The notes beneath the pieces are model-generated. The model was not told the origin of the DNA. It did no database searches and was given only the letters and a program-made list of their open reading frames with translations. The position numbers and the translations under genes are program-made. A DNA stretch of 64,000 nt from Halopseudomonas sabulinigri (GTDB taxonomy: Bacteria > Pseudomonadota > Gammaproteobacteria > Pseudomonadales > Pseudomonadaceae), in assembly GCF_900105255.1 (NCBI RefSeq), contig NZ_LT629763.1:2294001-2358000 (forward strand), given 5' to 3'. How positions within the stretch are numbered: position 1 is the stretch's first letter; every line of letters begins with the position of its first letter. This document shows, one piece after another, positions 37,322 through 46,209 of the stretch.

Positions 37322-39229
37322 ATGTCGCGTTTACCTGTCATAGTCGGATTCGGCGGCTACAACGCCGCCGGGCGAAGCTCATTCCATCATGGCTTCCGCC
37401 GTATGGTGATCGAATCGCTGCCTGCTGCCGAGCGCCAGCAAACCCTCGCCGGCCTGGCCGTGTTAATGAAGCTGGTAAAGGTCGAGAACGACAACTACCT
37501 GGACGCTGACGATCAGCCACTCAGCCTGGACGACATCGAAAGCCGTTTTGGCCAGCAGATTCTTGATGGCACCCTGGTGCGCCGTATCGAGAAGCGCTAT
37601 CTGGACGTGGATGCCGCCCACTGGCAAAAGAACCTCACCATCACCGGCGAAGCCGGCAAGCCCTTCTCGTTCATCACCCTGAACAAGCAACTGCCTGAGC
37701 CGCTCCCCAGCGACTGGGCGGTAGAAGCATTGAACGATACCGACGTGATGGTCACCGTTTACGATGGTTGCGATATCAAGGTCGATAGCTATCGCGCTCT
37801 CGCGGTCAAATCTGCCGGCCAGCTGCCCAGTGGCCTGGAGCCCGGCGAACTCTACGCCTCACGCTTTCACCCTCGCGGCTTGCAGCTGACCATAGTCGCG
37901 GCGACTGACGCCTTGCGCTCGGTGGGTATCGACTGGCAGACCATCGCCGATGCCGTAGAGCCCGACGAGGTGGCGGTGTTTGCCAGCAGCGCCATGAGCC
38001 AGCTGGATGAAAACAGCTTTGGCGGCCTGATGCAGTCGCGCCTCAAGGGCAGCCGGGTCAGTGCCAAACAGCTGGCACTGGGCCTGAACAGCATGCCGGC
38101 CGACTTCATCAATGCCTATATTCTCGGCAGCGTGGGCACCACCGGCGCCATCACCGGCGCCTGCGCCAGCTTCCTGTACAACCTGCAGAAAGGCAGCGAC
38201 ATGATCACCAGCGGCCGCGCCCGCGTGGTGCTGGTGGGTAATGGTGAAGCGCCGATCACCCAGGAGTGCATCGAGGGCTACGGCGCCATGGGCGCACTGG
38301 CCACCGAAGAAGGTCTGCGCCAGGTTGGCGGCCAGGACGAGGTAGATTTCCGCCGCGCCAGCCGCCCGTTCAGCCACAACTGCGGCTTTACCCTGGCCGA
38401 GTCCGGTCAGTTCTTCGTGCTGATGGACGATGAGCTCGCCATGCAGTTGGGCGCCGACATTCACGGCGCCGTACCGGATGTGTTCATCAACGCTGACGGC
38501 TTCAAGAAATCCATCTCCGCGCCCGGCCCCGGCAACTACCTGACCATGGCCAAGGCCGTGTACGCCGCCATGCAGATCGTCGGTCCGGAAGCCGTGCAGC
38601 AGCGCAGCTTTGTGCACGCGCACGGCTCCAGCACACCGGCCAACCGCACCACCGAGTCCGAAATTCTCGACCGCGTGGCGGACGCTTTCGGCATCAACCA
38701 CTGGCCGGTCGCCGCCGCCAAAGCGTACGTCGGCCACTCACTGGCCAGCGCCAGCGCCGATCAGTTGGTAGCGACTCTGGGCAGCTTCCGTTACCAGATC
38801 ATCCCCGGCATCAAGACTATCGATGCAGTAGCCGACGATGTGCACCAACAACATCTACAGATCAGCACCACTGATGTTGACCGCCACAGCAAGCCGCTGG
38901 AAGTCGCTTTCATCAACTCCAAGGGCTTTGGCGGCAACAATGCCAGCGCCCTGGTACTGGCGCCCAGCGTGGTCGAGCGCATGCTCGCCAAGCGCTACGG
39001 CGAAGAGGCCTTTGCCGAGTACAGCGCCCGCCGCGAACAGACCCGCGCCAAGGCCGCAGCCTACGACGCGCGCGCCCTCCTGGGACAGCTGGATATCATC
39101 TACAACTTCGGCCAGGGAATGATTGATGAGCAGGGCATCGAGATCAGTGATGCGCACATCAGTATTCCGGGGTTCAGCAAGAAGCTGACGTTCCGTAAGG
39201 ATGAGCGGTTCAAGGATATGCTGGACTGA
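37322..39229 (+). CDS. fabY: Beta-ketoacyl-ACP synthase FabY
   Basis: A 635-aa condensing enzyme that starts fatty-acid synthesis from acetyl-CoA and malonyl-ACP in pseudomonads, in place of FabH. The thiolase fold has the nucleophile Cys in GACASFLYNLQKG (near residue 280), the first His in VHAHGSSTPANRT and the second in AYVGHSLASASADQ, plus the KGFGGNNAS loop. The N-terminal 150 residues (GFGGYNAAGRSSFHHGFRRM) form the extra domain of the FabY class. Length and sequence match P. aeruginosa PA5174. A GAGGAG ribosome site precedes the ATG. It is followed by a strong terminator. Confidence 0.93.
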   Translation: MSRLPVIVGFGGYNAAGRSSFHHGFRRMVIESLPAAERQQTLAGLAVLMKLVKVENDNYLDADDQPLSLDDIESRFGQQILDGTLVRRIEKRYLDVDAAHWQKNLTITGEAGKPFSFITLNKQLPEPLPSDWAVEALNDTDVMVTVYDGCDIKVDSYRALAVKSAGQLPSGLEPGELYASRFHPRGLQLTIVAATDALRSVGIDWQTIADAVEPDEVAVFASSAMSQLDENSFGGLMQSRLKGSRVSAKQLALGLNSMPADFINAYILGSVGTTGAITGACASFLYNLQKGSDMITSGRARVVLVGNGEAPITQECIEGYGAMGALATEEGLRQVGGQDEVDFRRASRPFSHNCGFTLAESGQFFVLMDDELAMQLGADIHGAVPDVFINADGFKKSISAPGPGNYLTMAKAVYAAMQIVGPEAVQQRSFVHAHGSSTPANRTTESEILDRVADAFGINHWPVAAAKAYVGHSLASASADQLVATLGSFRYQIIPGIKTIDAVADDVHQQHLQISTTDVDRHSKPLEVAFINSKGFGGNNASALVLAPSVVERMLAKRYGEEAFAEYSARREQTRAKAAAYDARALLGQLDIIYNFGQGMIDEQGIEISDAHISIPGFSKKLTFRKDERFKDMLD

Positions 39230-39249
39230 GGTTTGGTTGGCGCTAGTGG

Positions 39250-39281
39250 AGCCCTGGCCGTTTTCGGCTGGGGCTTTTTTG
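39250..39281 (+). terminator. Intrinsic terminator of fabY
   Basis: AGCCCTGGCCG pairs with CGGCTGGGGCT (two G-T wobbles) around TTTT, followed by six T. It lies 20 bases after the fabY stop. Confidence 0.85.
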
Positions 39282-39456
39282 TAGTCGGCACAAGTTCCGT
39301 CGTACCGAGACCGAGGTTCGCTTGAGTGCTCGGCGGACATGGCTTCAGCAGCGTCGTCTGACTTGATTCAGCGTTCCGCCCTTAGGTCTGATGCAGGCAC
39401 ATTTAGTTAGTAGCCACTGTGTTTAGCTAGTTACCGCTTTCGCCTCTAGGCGAGCT

Positions 39457-39484
39457 AAGGGGGCATGCTTGCTCATGCCCCCTT
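39457..39484. repeat. 11-bp-stem hairpin
   Basis: AAGGGGGCATG (39457-39467) pairs perfectly with CATGCCCCCTT (39474-39484) around CTTGCT. It is placed at the left edge of the repeat pair. Confidence 0.6.
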
Positions 39485-39509
39485 GGCGATCCCCCAGGGC
39501 ACCCAGCGG

Positions 39510-39600
39510 CGCGGCCCTTCGGGTTCGCTGCGTTGCTCAAGCTGCCGGGGCGCACCTGGCCGGCCGCTCACAAACTCGGCGCTTCGCACCTCAGACACCG
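39510..39600 (+). repeat. Intergenic repeat, copy B
   Basis: Begins GCGGCCCTTCGGGTTCGCTG, CGTTGCTC, and later AACTCGGCGCTTCGCACCTC. The first 29 bases match copy A at 11562-11590 except for one base; the AACTCGGCGCT and GCACCTCA segments recur inverted in copy C. Confidence 0.65.
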
Positions 39601-39789
39601 CACGCACCTTTTTCCCGGCAGCTCTGCGCTACTCGCCCGCTCAGATGGGAGCGTTAGCCCGTGTCGTTTCTTGTTTTTGCGCTACCTAACCAAACAACAA
39701 AGCCGGAAAAATACGCCGACCTCCAGTCTTTCTCCCCCTTCCAAGCTGTCGAGTAGCGCAGGATTTGAGCGATTAAGCCGAGGACTGTT

Positions 39790-39870
39790 TGAGGTGCGGA
39801 GCTTGCGTAGCGCCGAGTTCCGCAGGCGCGCTCAAATCCGAGCAACGCAGAGAAGCCGCAGGCCAGTTTG
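39790..39870 (-). repeat. Intergenic repeat, inverted copy C
   Basis: Read on the minus strand it gives GGCCTGCGGCTTCTCTGCG, TTGCTC, then AACTCGGCGCT and CCGCACCTCA, in the same order as copy B, with substitutions and small indels. Copies B and C thus form a diverged head-to-head pair. Confidence 0.6.
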
Positions 39871-39893
39871 GTGGGGTGGCCTTTTTTTTGGTT

Positions 39894-39921
39894 ACTTTTG
39901 TTTGGCCAAGCAAACAAAAGT
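39894..39921. repeat. Hairpin ACTTTTGTTTG/CAAACAAAAGT
   Basis: A perfect 11-bp stem (39894-39904 and 39911-39921) around GCCAAG, just after a T8 run. It marks the right end of the repeat region. Confidence 0.6.
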
Positions 39922-40081
39922 GACTCGCCAGCGAGGCGAAAGGCATGCGCGAAAATGACAAAGATATCTAACAATGCTCTCCAAAACAGGTTGTGCTCAG
40001 ATCGCGAAAAGCTAAAGACCAGTTAGTTCACCAACTTACTCTGCTGATGAGCCAATCAATCCAGCGTATCCAACGACGCTC

Positions 40082-41113
<1,032 letters not shown>

Positions 41114-41207
41114 CTATAGCGCCGACGATAGGCGAGTGCGCCCGCCACGTCCATGACAAAACAGCTGCAAGCGCCGCTGCAGAGCAGCGCTTGCCCAGGG
41201 CAGCGGC

Positions 41208-41867
41208 TTATTTGCGCGCCTTGGCAGCGGCAATAAAGGCTGCCATCTCGGCGTTCTTGTCGGCCTCGACCTGCTGCACATTGGCGTTCTTAGCCAGCTC
41301 GGCCAGCAGCGCCTTGGCCTCCGGCAGGTCGGCCAGCAGGTCGATACCGAACAACTTGCCCGCCACCGCCGAGGCCAGATCGATGCTGAACAGGAACATC
41401 AGGTCGGCGATGGTCATCTCGCTACCTGCCACATAGGGCGCAAACTTGGCGTGGCGCTTGAGTGTGGCGACACCCGCCAGCAGGTCTGCCTTGGCTTTCT
41501 CCTTCACGGCGTCGTCGACCTTGCCACCGAAGAAGACTTCCATATAGCAACTGCGCGCCGGCAGCTCGATGTACAGCTCGATTTCCTTGGTCAATGCACG
41601 CACGTAACCGCGCTCATAGGGATCGCTGGGCAGTAGGGCCTTGCCACCCTGGGTTTCTTCGATGTACTCGAGGATCACGTTGGTTTCGTTGAGAAAGCCC
41701 TTGTCGGTCTCCAGCACCGGCACCTTGCCGCGCGGGCTGATGGCCAGAAAGGCTTCGTCCTGGCTGCCGTGCACGGTGTTGATTTCAAAATCGACGCCCT
41801 TTTCCAACAGCGCCAGCTTGACCATGTTGAAGTAGTTGCTGACGGCAAAGCCATGAAGTTTGATCAT
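41208..41867 (-). CDS. Glutathione S-transferase
   Basis: A 219-aa soluble GST. The thioredoxin-like domain starts MIKLHGFAVSNYFNMVKLAL and holds the cis-proline PRGKVPVLETDKGFLNETN with the glutathione-binding E-T/S pair; the all-helical second domain follows, with the conserved SEMTIADLMFLF N-capping motif. The Ser-Asn near residue 10 may activate glutathione. GGAG eight bases before ATG at 41867 supports the start, with an alternative five codons upstream. Physiological substrate unknown; it is divergent from the TIGR02647 gene. Confidence 0.87.
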   Translation of the reverse strand: MIKLHGFAVSNYFNMVKLALLEKGVDFEINTVHGSQDEAFLAISPRGKVPVLETDKGFLNETNVILEYIEETQGGKALLPSDPYERGYVRALTKEIELYIELPARSCYMEVFFGGKVDDAVKEKAKADLLAGVATLKRHAKFAPYVAGSEMTIADLMFLFSIDLASAVAGKLFGIDLLADLPEAKALLAELAKNANVQQVEADKNAEMAAFIAAAKARK

Positions 41868-42047
41868 CTTGTTGTTCTCCATTGTCCTGCGGGTGTGAAA
41901 TGCTGCACTCTTGTAACGCTGCCTGAGCAGAATATCCAGCGCCATCATGACAATGAATGGGGCGCAAGAGATCACCCGGCACCGCAGGTTGATCTCAGCT
42001 TTACTGTCTCTGGACCGCACGCCATTCCAACAAGAGGTAACGCCCCG

Positions 42048-42290
42048 ATGCTGACACCCGATGAAATCGCTGAAATCAACCTGCTATGCCAGTTCAACCT
42101 GGCCAACTCGAAGGAAGGGCTGAAAATCCATCAGCACGACGCCGATCCGGCTACGGTGGCCGCTGCTGAGCGCCTGTTTCGCCAAGGCCTGGTCACCCAG
42201 CAGGACGGCGGCTATCTGACCAGCCTGGGCTTGGACGCGGCCGAGCACAGCCAGGCGTTGCTGACCATTCTGCGCGCTGACCCGGCATAA
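42048..42290 (+). CDS. TIGR02647 family small protein
   Basis: An 80-aa soluble protein of a family found in pseudomonads, of unknown function. It begins MLTPDEIAEINLLCQFNLAN and is mostly helical, with GLKIHQHDADPATVAAAERL and QDGGYLTSLGLDAAEH, a pattern reminiscent of a winged-helix subunit. AAGAGGTAA lies eight bases before the ATG. It precedes cyaA by 11 bases and is probably cotranscribed with it. Confidence 0.78.
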   Translation: MLTPDEIAEINLLCQFNLANSKEGLKIHQHDADPATVAAAERLFRQGLVTQQDGGYLTSLGLDAAEHSQALLTILRADPA

Positions 42291-42301
42291 CGAGGCGAGC
42301 A

Positions 42302-45142
42302 ATGGCGCAGGCAGGTGAAATTCATCCACTGATCGATGAGGGCATTGACCGCAAGGCGCTGAGCACCCTGCGCAAGCGCTTTATGGCCCTCAATCAGACC
42401 CGCCTGCGTCGCGTGCTACAGGCCCTGCCTACCCGTCAGTACAACGTGTTGCAGCTGATCCCGCTGCTGTTTGACGTCAATTACCACCTGCTGCCCGGTT
42501 TTGTCTCGCGTGAAACGCCCCACGGCCTGGCCGGGTACGAAGCTGAAACCGCCGCACTGCAGAGTGCGCAAGCGCTGACCCGCAGCTATCACTACCGTCG
42601 CCACCCGGCGGGCTTTGTGCCGCAGATACTGGGCCTATACCTGATGGGCAGCGGCGGCACCATTGCCCAGTCCGAACAAAGCGACCTGGATATCTGGGTC
42701 TGCCACGAGCCGGAACTGCCGCCGCAGGCGCTGGCAGAACTCGCCAGCAAATGTCAGTTGATCACCGACTGGGCGGCTACGCAGGGCTGCGAGGCACACT
42801 TTCACCTGGTTAACCCTGCCCAGTTCAGTCGCGGTGACCGCGAGAACGAACTGAGCATCGAAGACTGCGGCAGCACCCAGCACTACCTGCTGCTCGACGA
42901 GTTTTACCGCACCGCCATTTTGCTCGGCGGGCGCTTTCCGCTCTGGTGGCTGGTCCCCAGCTACGAAGAGCAACACTACGCCAGCTACACCGAGCGCCTG
43001 CTCAGCAAGCGCTTCATCCGCGAAAAGGACAGCCTAGACCTTGGCCATGTTGCTGGAATTCCGGCCGGCGAGTTTGTGGGCGCCGGTCTCTGGCAGCTCT
43101 ACAAGGGCATAGACTCGCCCTACAAGTCGGTGCTCAAGCTGCTGCTGACCGAAGTCTACTCCAGCGAGCACCCGCAGGTACGCTGCCTCAGCCTGGACTT
43201 CAAGGCCGCGGTTTACCACGGCAAGCTGGATGCCGACGAACTTGACCCCTACGTCATGCTTTACCGCCGCATCGAACGTTATCTGCTCAGCAGACAGGAC
43301 ACCGAACGGCTCGAGCTGGTGCGCCGCTGCTTGTACATCAAGGCCAACGTGCGTCTGAGTAAACGCAGCGGCCTGCTCGACTGGAAGCGCAACCTGATGG
43401 AAAAGCTGGTGCGCGAATGGCACTGGGGCCCGCGCCAGCTGCAGCAGATGGACAGCCGCCAGGAATGGCGCATCCGCGAGGTCAGCAACGAGCGCCGCAA
43501 ACTGGTCAACGAGTTGACCCACAGCTATCGCCTGCTATCGCATTTTGGCCGCAGTCATGGCGTGATCAACCAGGTCACCAGCCGTGACCTGTCGTTGCTC
43601 GGCCGGCGCCTCTACGCCGCCTTTGAACGCAAGGCCGGCAAGATCGAATTCATCAACCCGGGTATCAGCCCTGACCTCAGTGAGGACCTCCTGACCCTCG
43701 CCCAGGCGCCGGCGAACGAGCACGGCGATGCCTACTGGAGCCTGTACTCCGGCTCGCTCGCGGCCAGCGAGCTGGGCGACCAACCACCGCTCAAGCGCTC
43801 CCGCCAACTGCTGGAGCTGCTGGCCTGGGGGCACCGTAACGGCCTGATCGACAGTGCTACGCGGTTCTCACTGTTCCCCGGTGACAGCGCGCTCAGCGAA
43901 TTTGAACTGAGTAATTTGCTGCTCAGCCTGCAGCAGCAGTTTCCGCTGCCGTTGCCCGCCCTGACTGAAACCGCGCTGTCGCGCGCCAGCGAACCCTGCC
44001 AGGTGCTCCTGCTGGTGAATATCGGATTGGACCCGCTACCCGGCGCCAGCCAGAAGAACCTCCATTTGATCAGCAGCCACACCGATGCACTGGGTTATTC
44101 CGGTCTGCGCGACAATTTGATTCTCAGCGTGGACCAGGTCTCGCTGAACAGCTGGAACGAGCTGCTAGTGACCCATTACGAAGGCGAGCAGGCCTGCATG
44201 CAGGCGCTGTGCGATTACCTGAACCAGGGCCGCGAGCATCAGCGCCTGCCGGAGTTGCAGGTGCGCTGCTTCTGCCGCAACCGCTCCAGCTCCATCGCCG
44301 AGCGGGTCGAAGGCCTGTTCCGCGACGCCGCACGGCACCTGTTGGGCAGCCCGCCAGAGCGTTTTCTGGTTCAGGTGCAGAACGGCTACCGCGTGCTGGA
44401 AGGGCGCGACGAGCAAATCAACATGCTGGAGCTTGAAGACCGTGACGCGCTGCTGCGCCACCTGGGCCGCTCCCGCCCGCGCCACAGCAAACTCGCGCTG
44501 GACGCCTACGCGCTGCAAGGCCAAGACCTGGCGCTAATACTGCAGCATGACCAACCTGGCCGGATCCAGCTGTTCTACCGCCTCAAACCGCAATGGCAAG
44601 TTGAAATCAGCCTGCTTGATGAGCGCGGCGCCCTCTGGACGCACCAGCAAAGTTACCGCGACGAGCAGACCATGCTGCTCCCGCTACTGCGCTTTCTGAA
44701 TGGCATCCGCCTGCGCAGGCAGGTCAAGGAAAGCCTGGAACACAGCCAATGGGAGGGCGACATTCAGCTCTACGCCATCCTGCCCGCGCACGACGGTAAC
44801 CCGCTGCGGCTGGAAGCCAAACCCCTGCCACGCGCCGGCCTCAGCCCCGACTTCTACCCCGTACAGGCGATCGCCGAACCCGGCGGCAAACGCAGCTTCA
44901 ACGTCACCATTTTCTGCGACCACCGCGAGTTCTCAGAACTGGAGCACGGCCCACGGCTGTACACCGAAGTCGCCAAACACATCCTCAGCCAACGCCAAAG
45001 CCAGGAGCCCTACCCCTGCTACATCACCGACCTCGACCTCTCCGCCATTGACCCCGGCGAACGCATGCAAACCGCGCAGTATTTGCGCTACCGGCAGCAG
45101 TTGGAGGGGGCGTTGAATGAGGCGATGGGGGCGTTGCGGTAG
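42302..45142 (+). CDS. cyaA: Class I adenylate cyclase
   Basis: A 946-aa cytoplasmic enzyme making cAMP from ATP. The N-terminal half is the catalytic nucleotidyltransferase domain, with the metal-binding motif GSGGTIAQSEQSDLDIWVCH (near residue 115) and FPLWWLVPSYEE; the C-terminal half is the regulatory domain seen in enterobacterial and pseudomonad CyaA. In pseudomonads the product activates the CRP homologue Vfr. The start has GAGGCGAG close upstream. A Vfr/CRP-type site is found in the same window ahead of hcp. It ends convergently with the T6SS island. Confidence 0.94.
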   Translation: MAQAGEIHPLIDEGIDRKALSTLRKRFMALNQTRLRRVLQALPTRQYNVLQLIPLLFDVNYHLLPGFVSRETPHGLAGYEAETAALQSAQALTRSYHYRRHPAGFVPQILGLYLMGSGGTIAQSEQSDLDIWVCHEPELPPQALAELASKCQLITDWAATQGCEAHFHLVNPAQFSRGDRENELSIEDCGSTQHYLLLDEFYRTAILLGGRFPLWWLVPSYEEQHYASYTERLLSKRFIREKDSLDLGHVAGIPAGEFVGAGLWQLYKGIDSPYKSVLKLLLTEVYSSEHPQVRCLSLDFKAAVYHGKLDADELDPYVMLYRRIERYLLSRQDTERLELVRRCLYIKANVRLSKRSGLLDWKRNLMEKLVREWHWGPRQLQQMDSRQEWRIREVSNERRKLVNELTHSYRLLSHFGRSHGVINQVTSRDLSLLGRRLYAAFERKAGKIEFINPGISPDLSEDLLTLAQAPANEHGDAYWSLYSGSLAASELGDQPPLKRSRQLLELLAWGHRNGLIDSATRFSLFPGDSALSEFELSNLLLSLQQQFPLPLPALTETALSRASEPCQVLLLVNIGLDPLPGASQKNLHLISSHTDALGYSGLRDNLILSVDQVSLNSWNELLVTHYEGEQACMQALCDYLNQGREHQRLPELQVRCFCRNRSSSIAERVEGLFRDAARHLLGSPPERFLVQVQNGYRVLEGRDEQINMLELEDRDALLRHLGRSRPRHSKLALDAYALQGQDLALILQHDQPGRIQLFYRLKPQWQVEISLLDERGALWTHQQSYRDEQTMLLPLLRFLNGIRLRRQVKESLEHSQWEGDIQLYAILPAHDGNPLRLEAKPLPRAGLSPDFYPVQAIAEPGGKRSFNVTIFCDHREFSELEHGPRLYTEVAKHILSQRQSQEPYPCYITDLDLSAIDPGERMQTAQYLRYRQQLEGALNEAMGALR

Positions 45143-45256
45143 AGCACCATTGAGCTATCTGCGAATAACCCCATGTTATACAACGCAACCAGCGGACGAT
45201 GCCCCAGTCATCAAAACGGCAGCTTGCCCTCGGGGGGTGGCGGTGCAGCAAACCCC

Positions 45257-46209
45257 TTATGCAGCTTCGTCAGAAGCCTCTGCCAATTGTCTTTCCTGCT
45301 CCCGAATGGCCTGATCAAGCTCAGGAGAGCGTTTGGCCCACTGCTCAGGCGGTAAGGGCTTGGACCATTCGATGGTTTCTGGCGCTGCCAAGTTAGGGAG
45401 ATTTGCCAGTTTCTTGCGGGCCAGATGTAAATACAGCACATCGTTAAATACCAAAGTGCCCAGGCCCTCCCATAGAAAAGCGACTATCCAGCCCCTAGCA
45501 GCCACCCCCGCTTTGAAATCATGAACAAAGCTTTGCCATAACGTCATTCCGGCGTTGTGAAAAATGGATGGCTCAGGAACCACTTCTGGCCCAACTTCCA
45601 TGAAACTGCGAATGCACTCCCACTGCGCCATTGAAGAAATCCCACCGCCTGCATTGACCGCCAGAACCCAGCCTTCTTTATTCGGTGCGTAGTCCTCGTA
45701 CTCTTGCCCTTTCAACGGAAACCACAAAACAAGACTACCGTGCTGGCTCGCACCACCCGTATTGAGGCTGAGGGCACTGGGAGCGATGGCGTGTACCCGC
45801 TCCCAGGGCACAAACCAATGCTCACCATTAGGCTCGGTAATACAGACTTCTCGACGCTGACGGTTGAAGCGGATGGGCGGGTATAAAGGCTTGCGCCACT
45901 GCTTGGAAAACAAATACCAGAGGGTTCCCATCAGCCCCCCCCCATAACCGCAAGAATCGCAAGACTGAGCCAAATATCTCCGCTGGCCGCAATCCAGGCT
46001 GAAATAGCCAGAAACATCACCGAACCCATATGCAACGTCATCCAACCCGCGCCCATAACAAAACTGCCTATATCCATATAAACATCATTCTTACGCCAGA
46101 TGATATTCATCAGATCGCTAGCTGGCTGACCGGTAGGAATCGGTAGCGGAGCAAGATGTTCCTGCTTCCAAAGCAGGCCTTGCTTTACCTCTTGGGCGCG
46201 TTCGGTCAT
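45257..46209 (-). pseudogene. DUF6708-type membrane protein, frameshifted at a poly-G run
   Basis: Two reading frames join into one protein. The first 92 residues from ATG at 46209 (MTERAQEVKQGLLW) contain two hydrophobic segments (MGAGWMTLHMGSVMFLAISAW; IWLSLAILAVMGGG) and stop at 45931-45933. The rest continues in another frame from LMGTLWYLFSKQWRKPLYPP to the stop at 45257. The junction is a run of nine G on the coding strand (45935-45943); ten or seven G would restore a product of about 317 residues. The start has AAGGAG upstream and overlaps the effector stop by one base (TGATG). It resembles DUF6708 proteins found beside T6SS effectors; as a membrane protein just downstream it is a candidate immunity protein. 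The frameshift could be phase variation, slippage or a sequencing error. Confidence 0.75.
45935..45943 (-). repeat. Nine-base G homopolymer at a frame junction
   Basis: Coding-strand GGGGGGGGG (plus-strand C9) lies exactly where the frame changes. Such runs are slippage-prone in replication and in base-calling. This is the longest G/C homopolymer I noticed in the window. Confidence 0.9.

Larger units (their letters stand above)
39230..40081. other. Gene-free 0.85-kb repeat and hairpin region
   Basis: Nothing here reads as a real protein: frames are short, mutually overlapping and rich in Arg/Ser shadow composition. It contains the fabY terminator, an 11-bp hairpin (39457-39484), two diverged inverted copies of one repeat (about 39510-39600 and 39790-39870), a distant inverted repeat GGATTTGAGCG (39761-39771) / CGCTCAAATCC (39829-39839), a GGCCA/TGGCC hairpin followed by eight T (39861-39889) and an 11-bp hairpin ACTTTTGTTTG (39894-39921). 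Confidence 0.65.

Noticed and set aside
39465..39974. Several short frames in the 39.5-39.9 kb region
   Set aside because: They overlap each other on both strands within repeat copies and hairpins and have no ribosome sites or recognisable domains.
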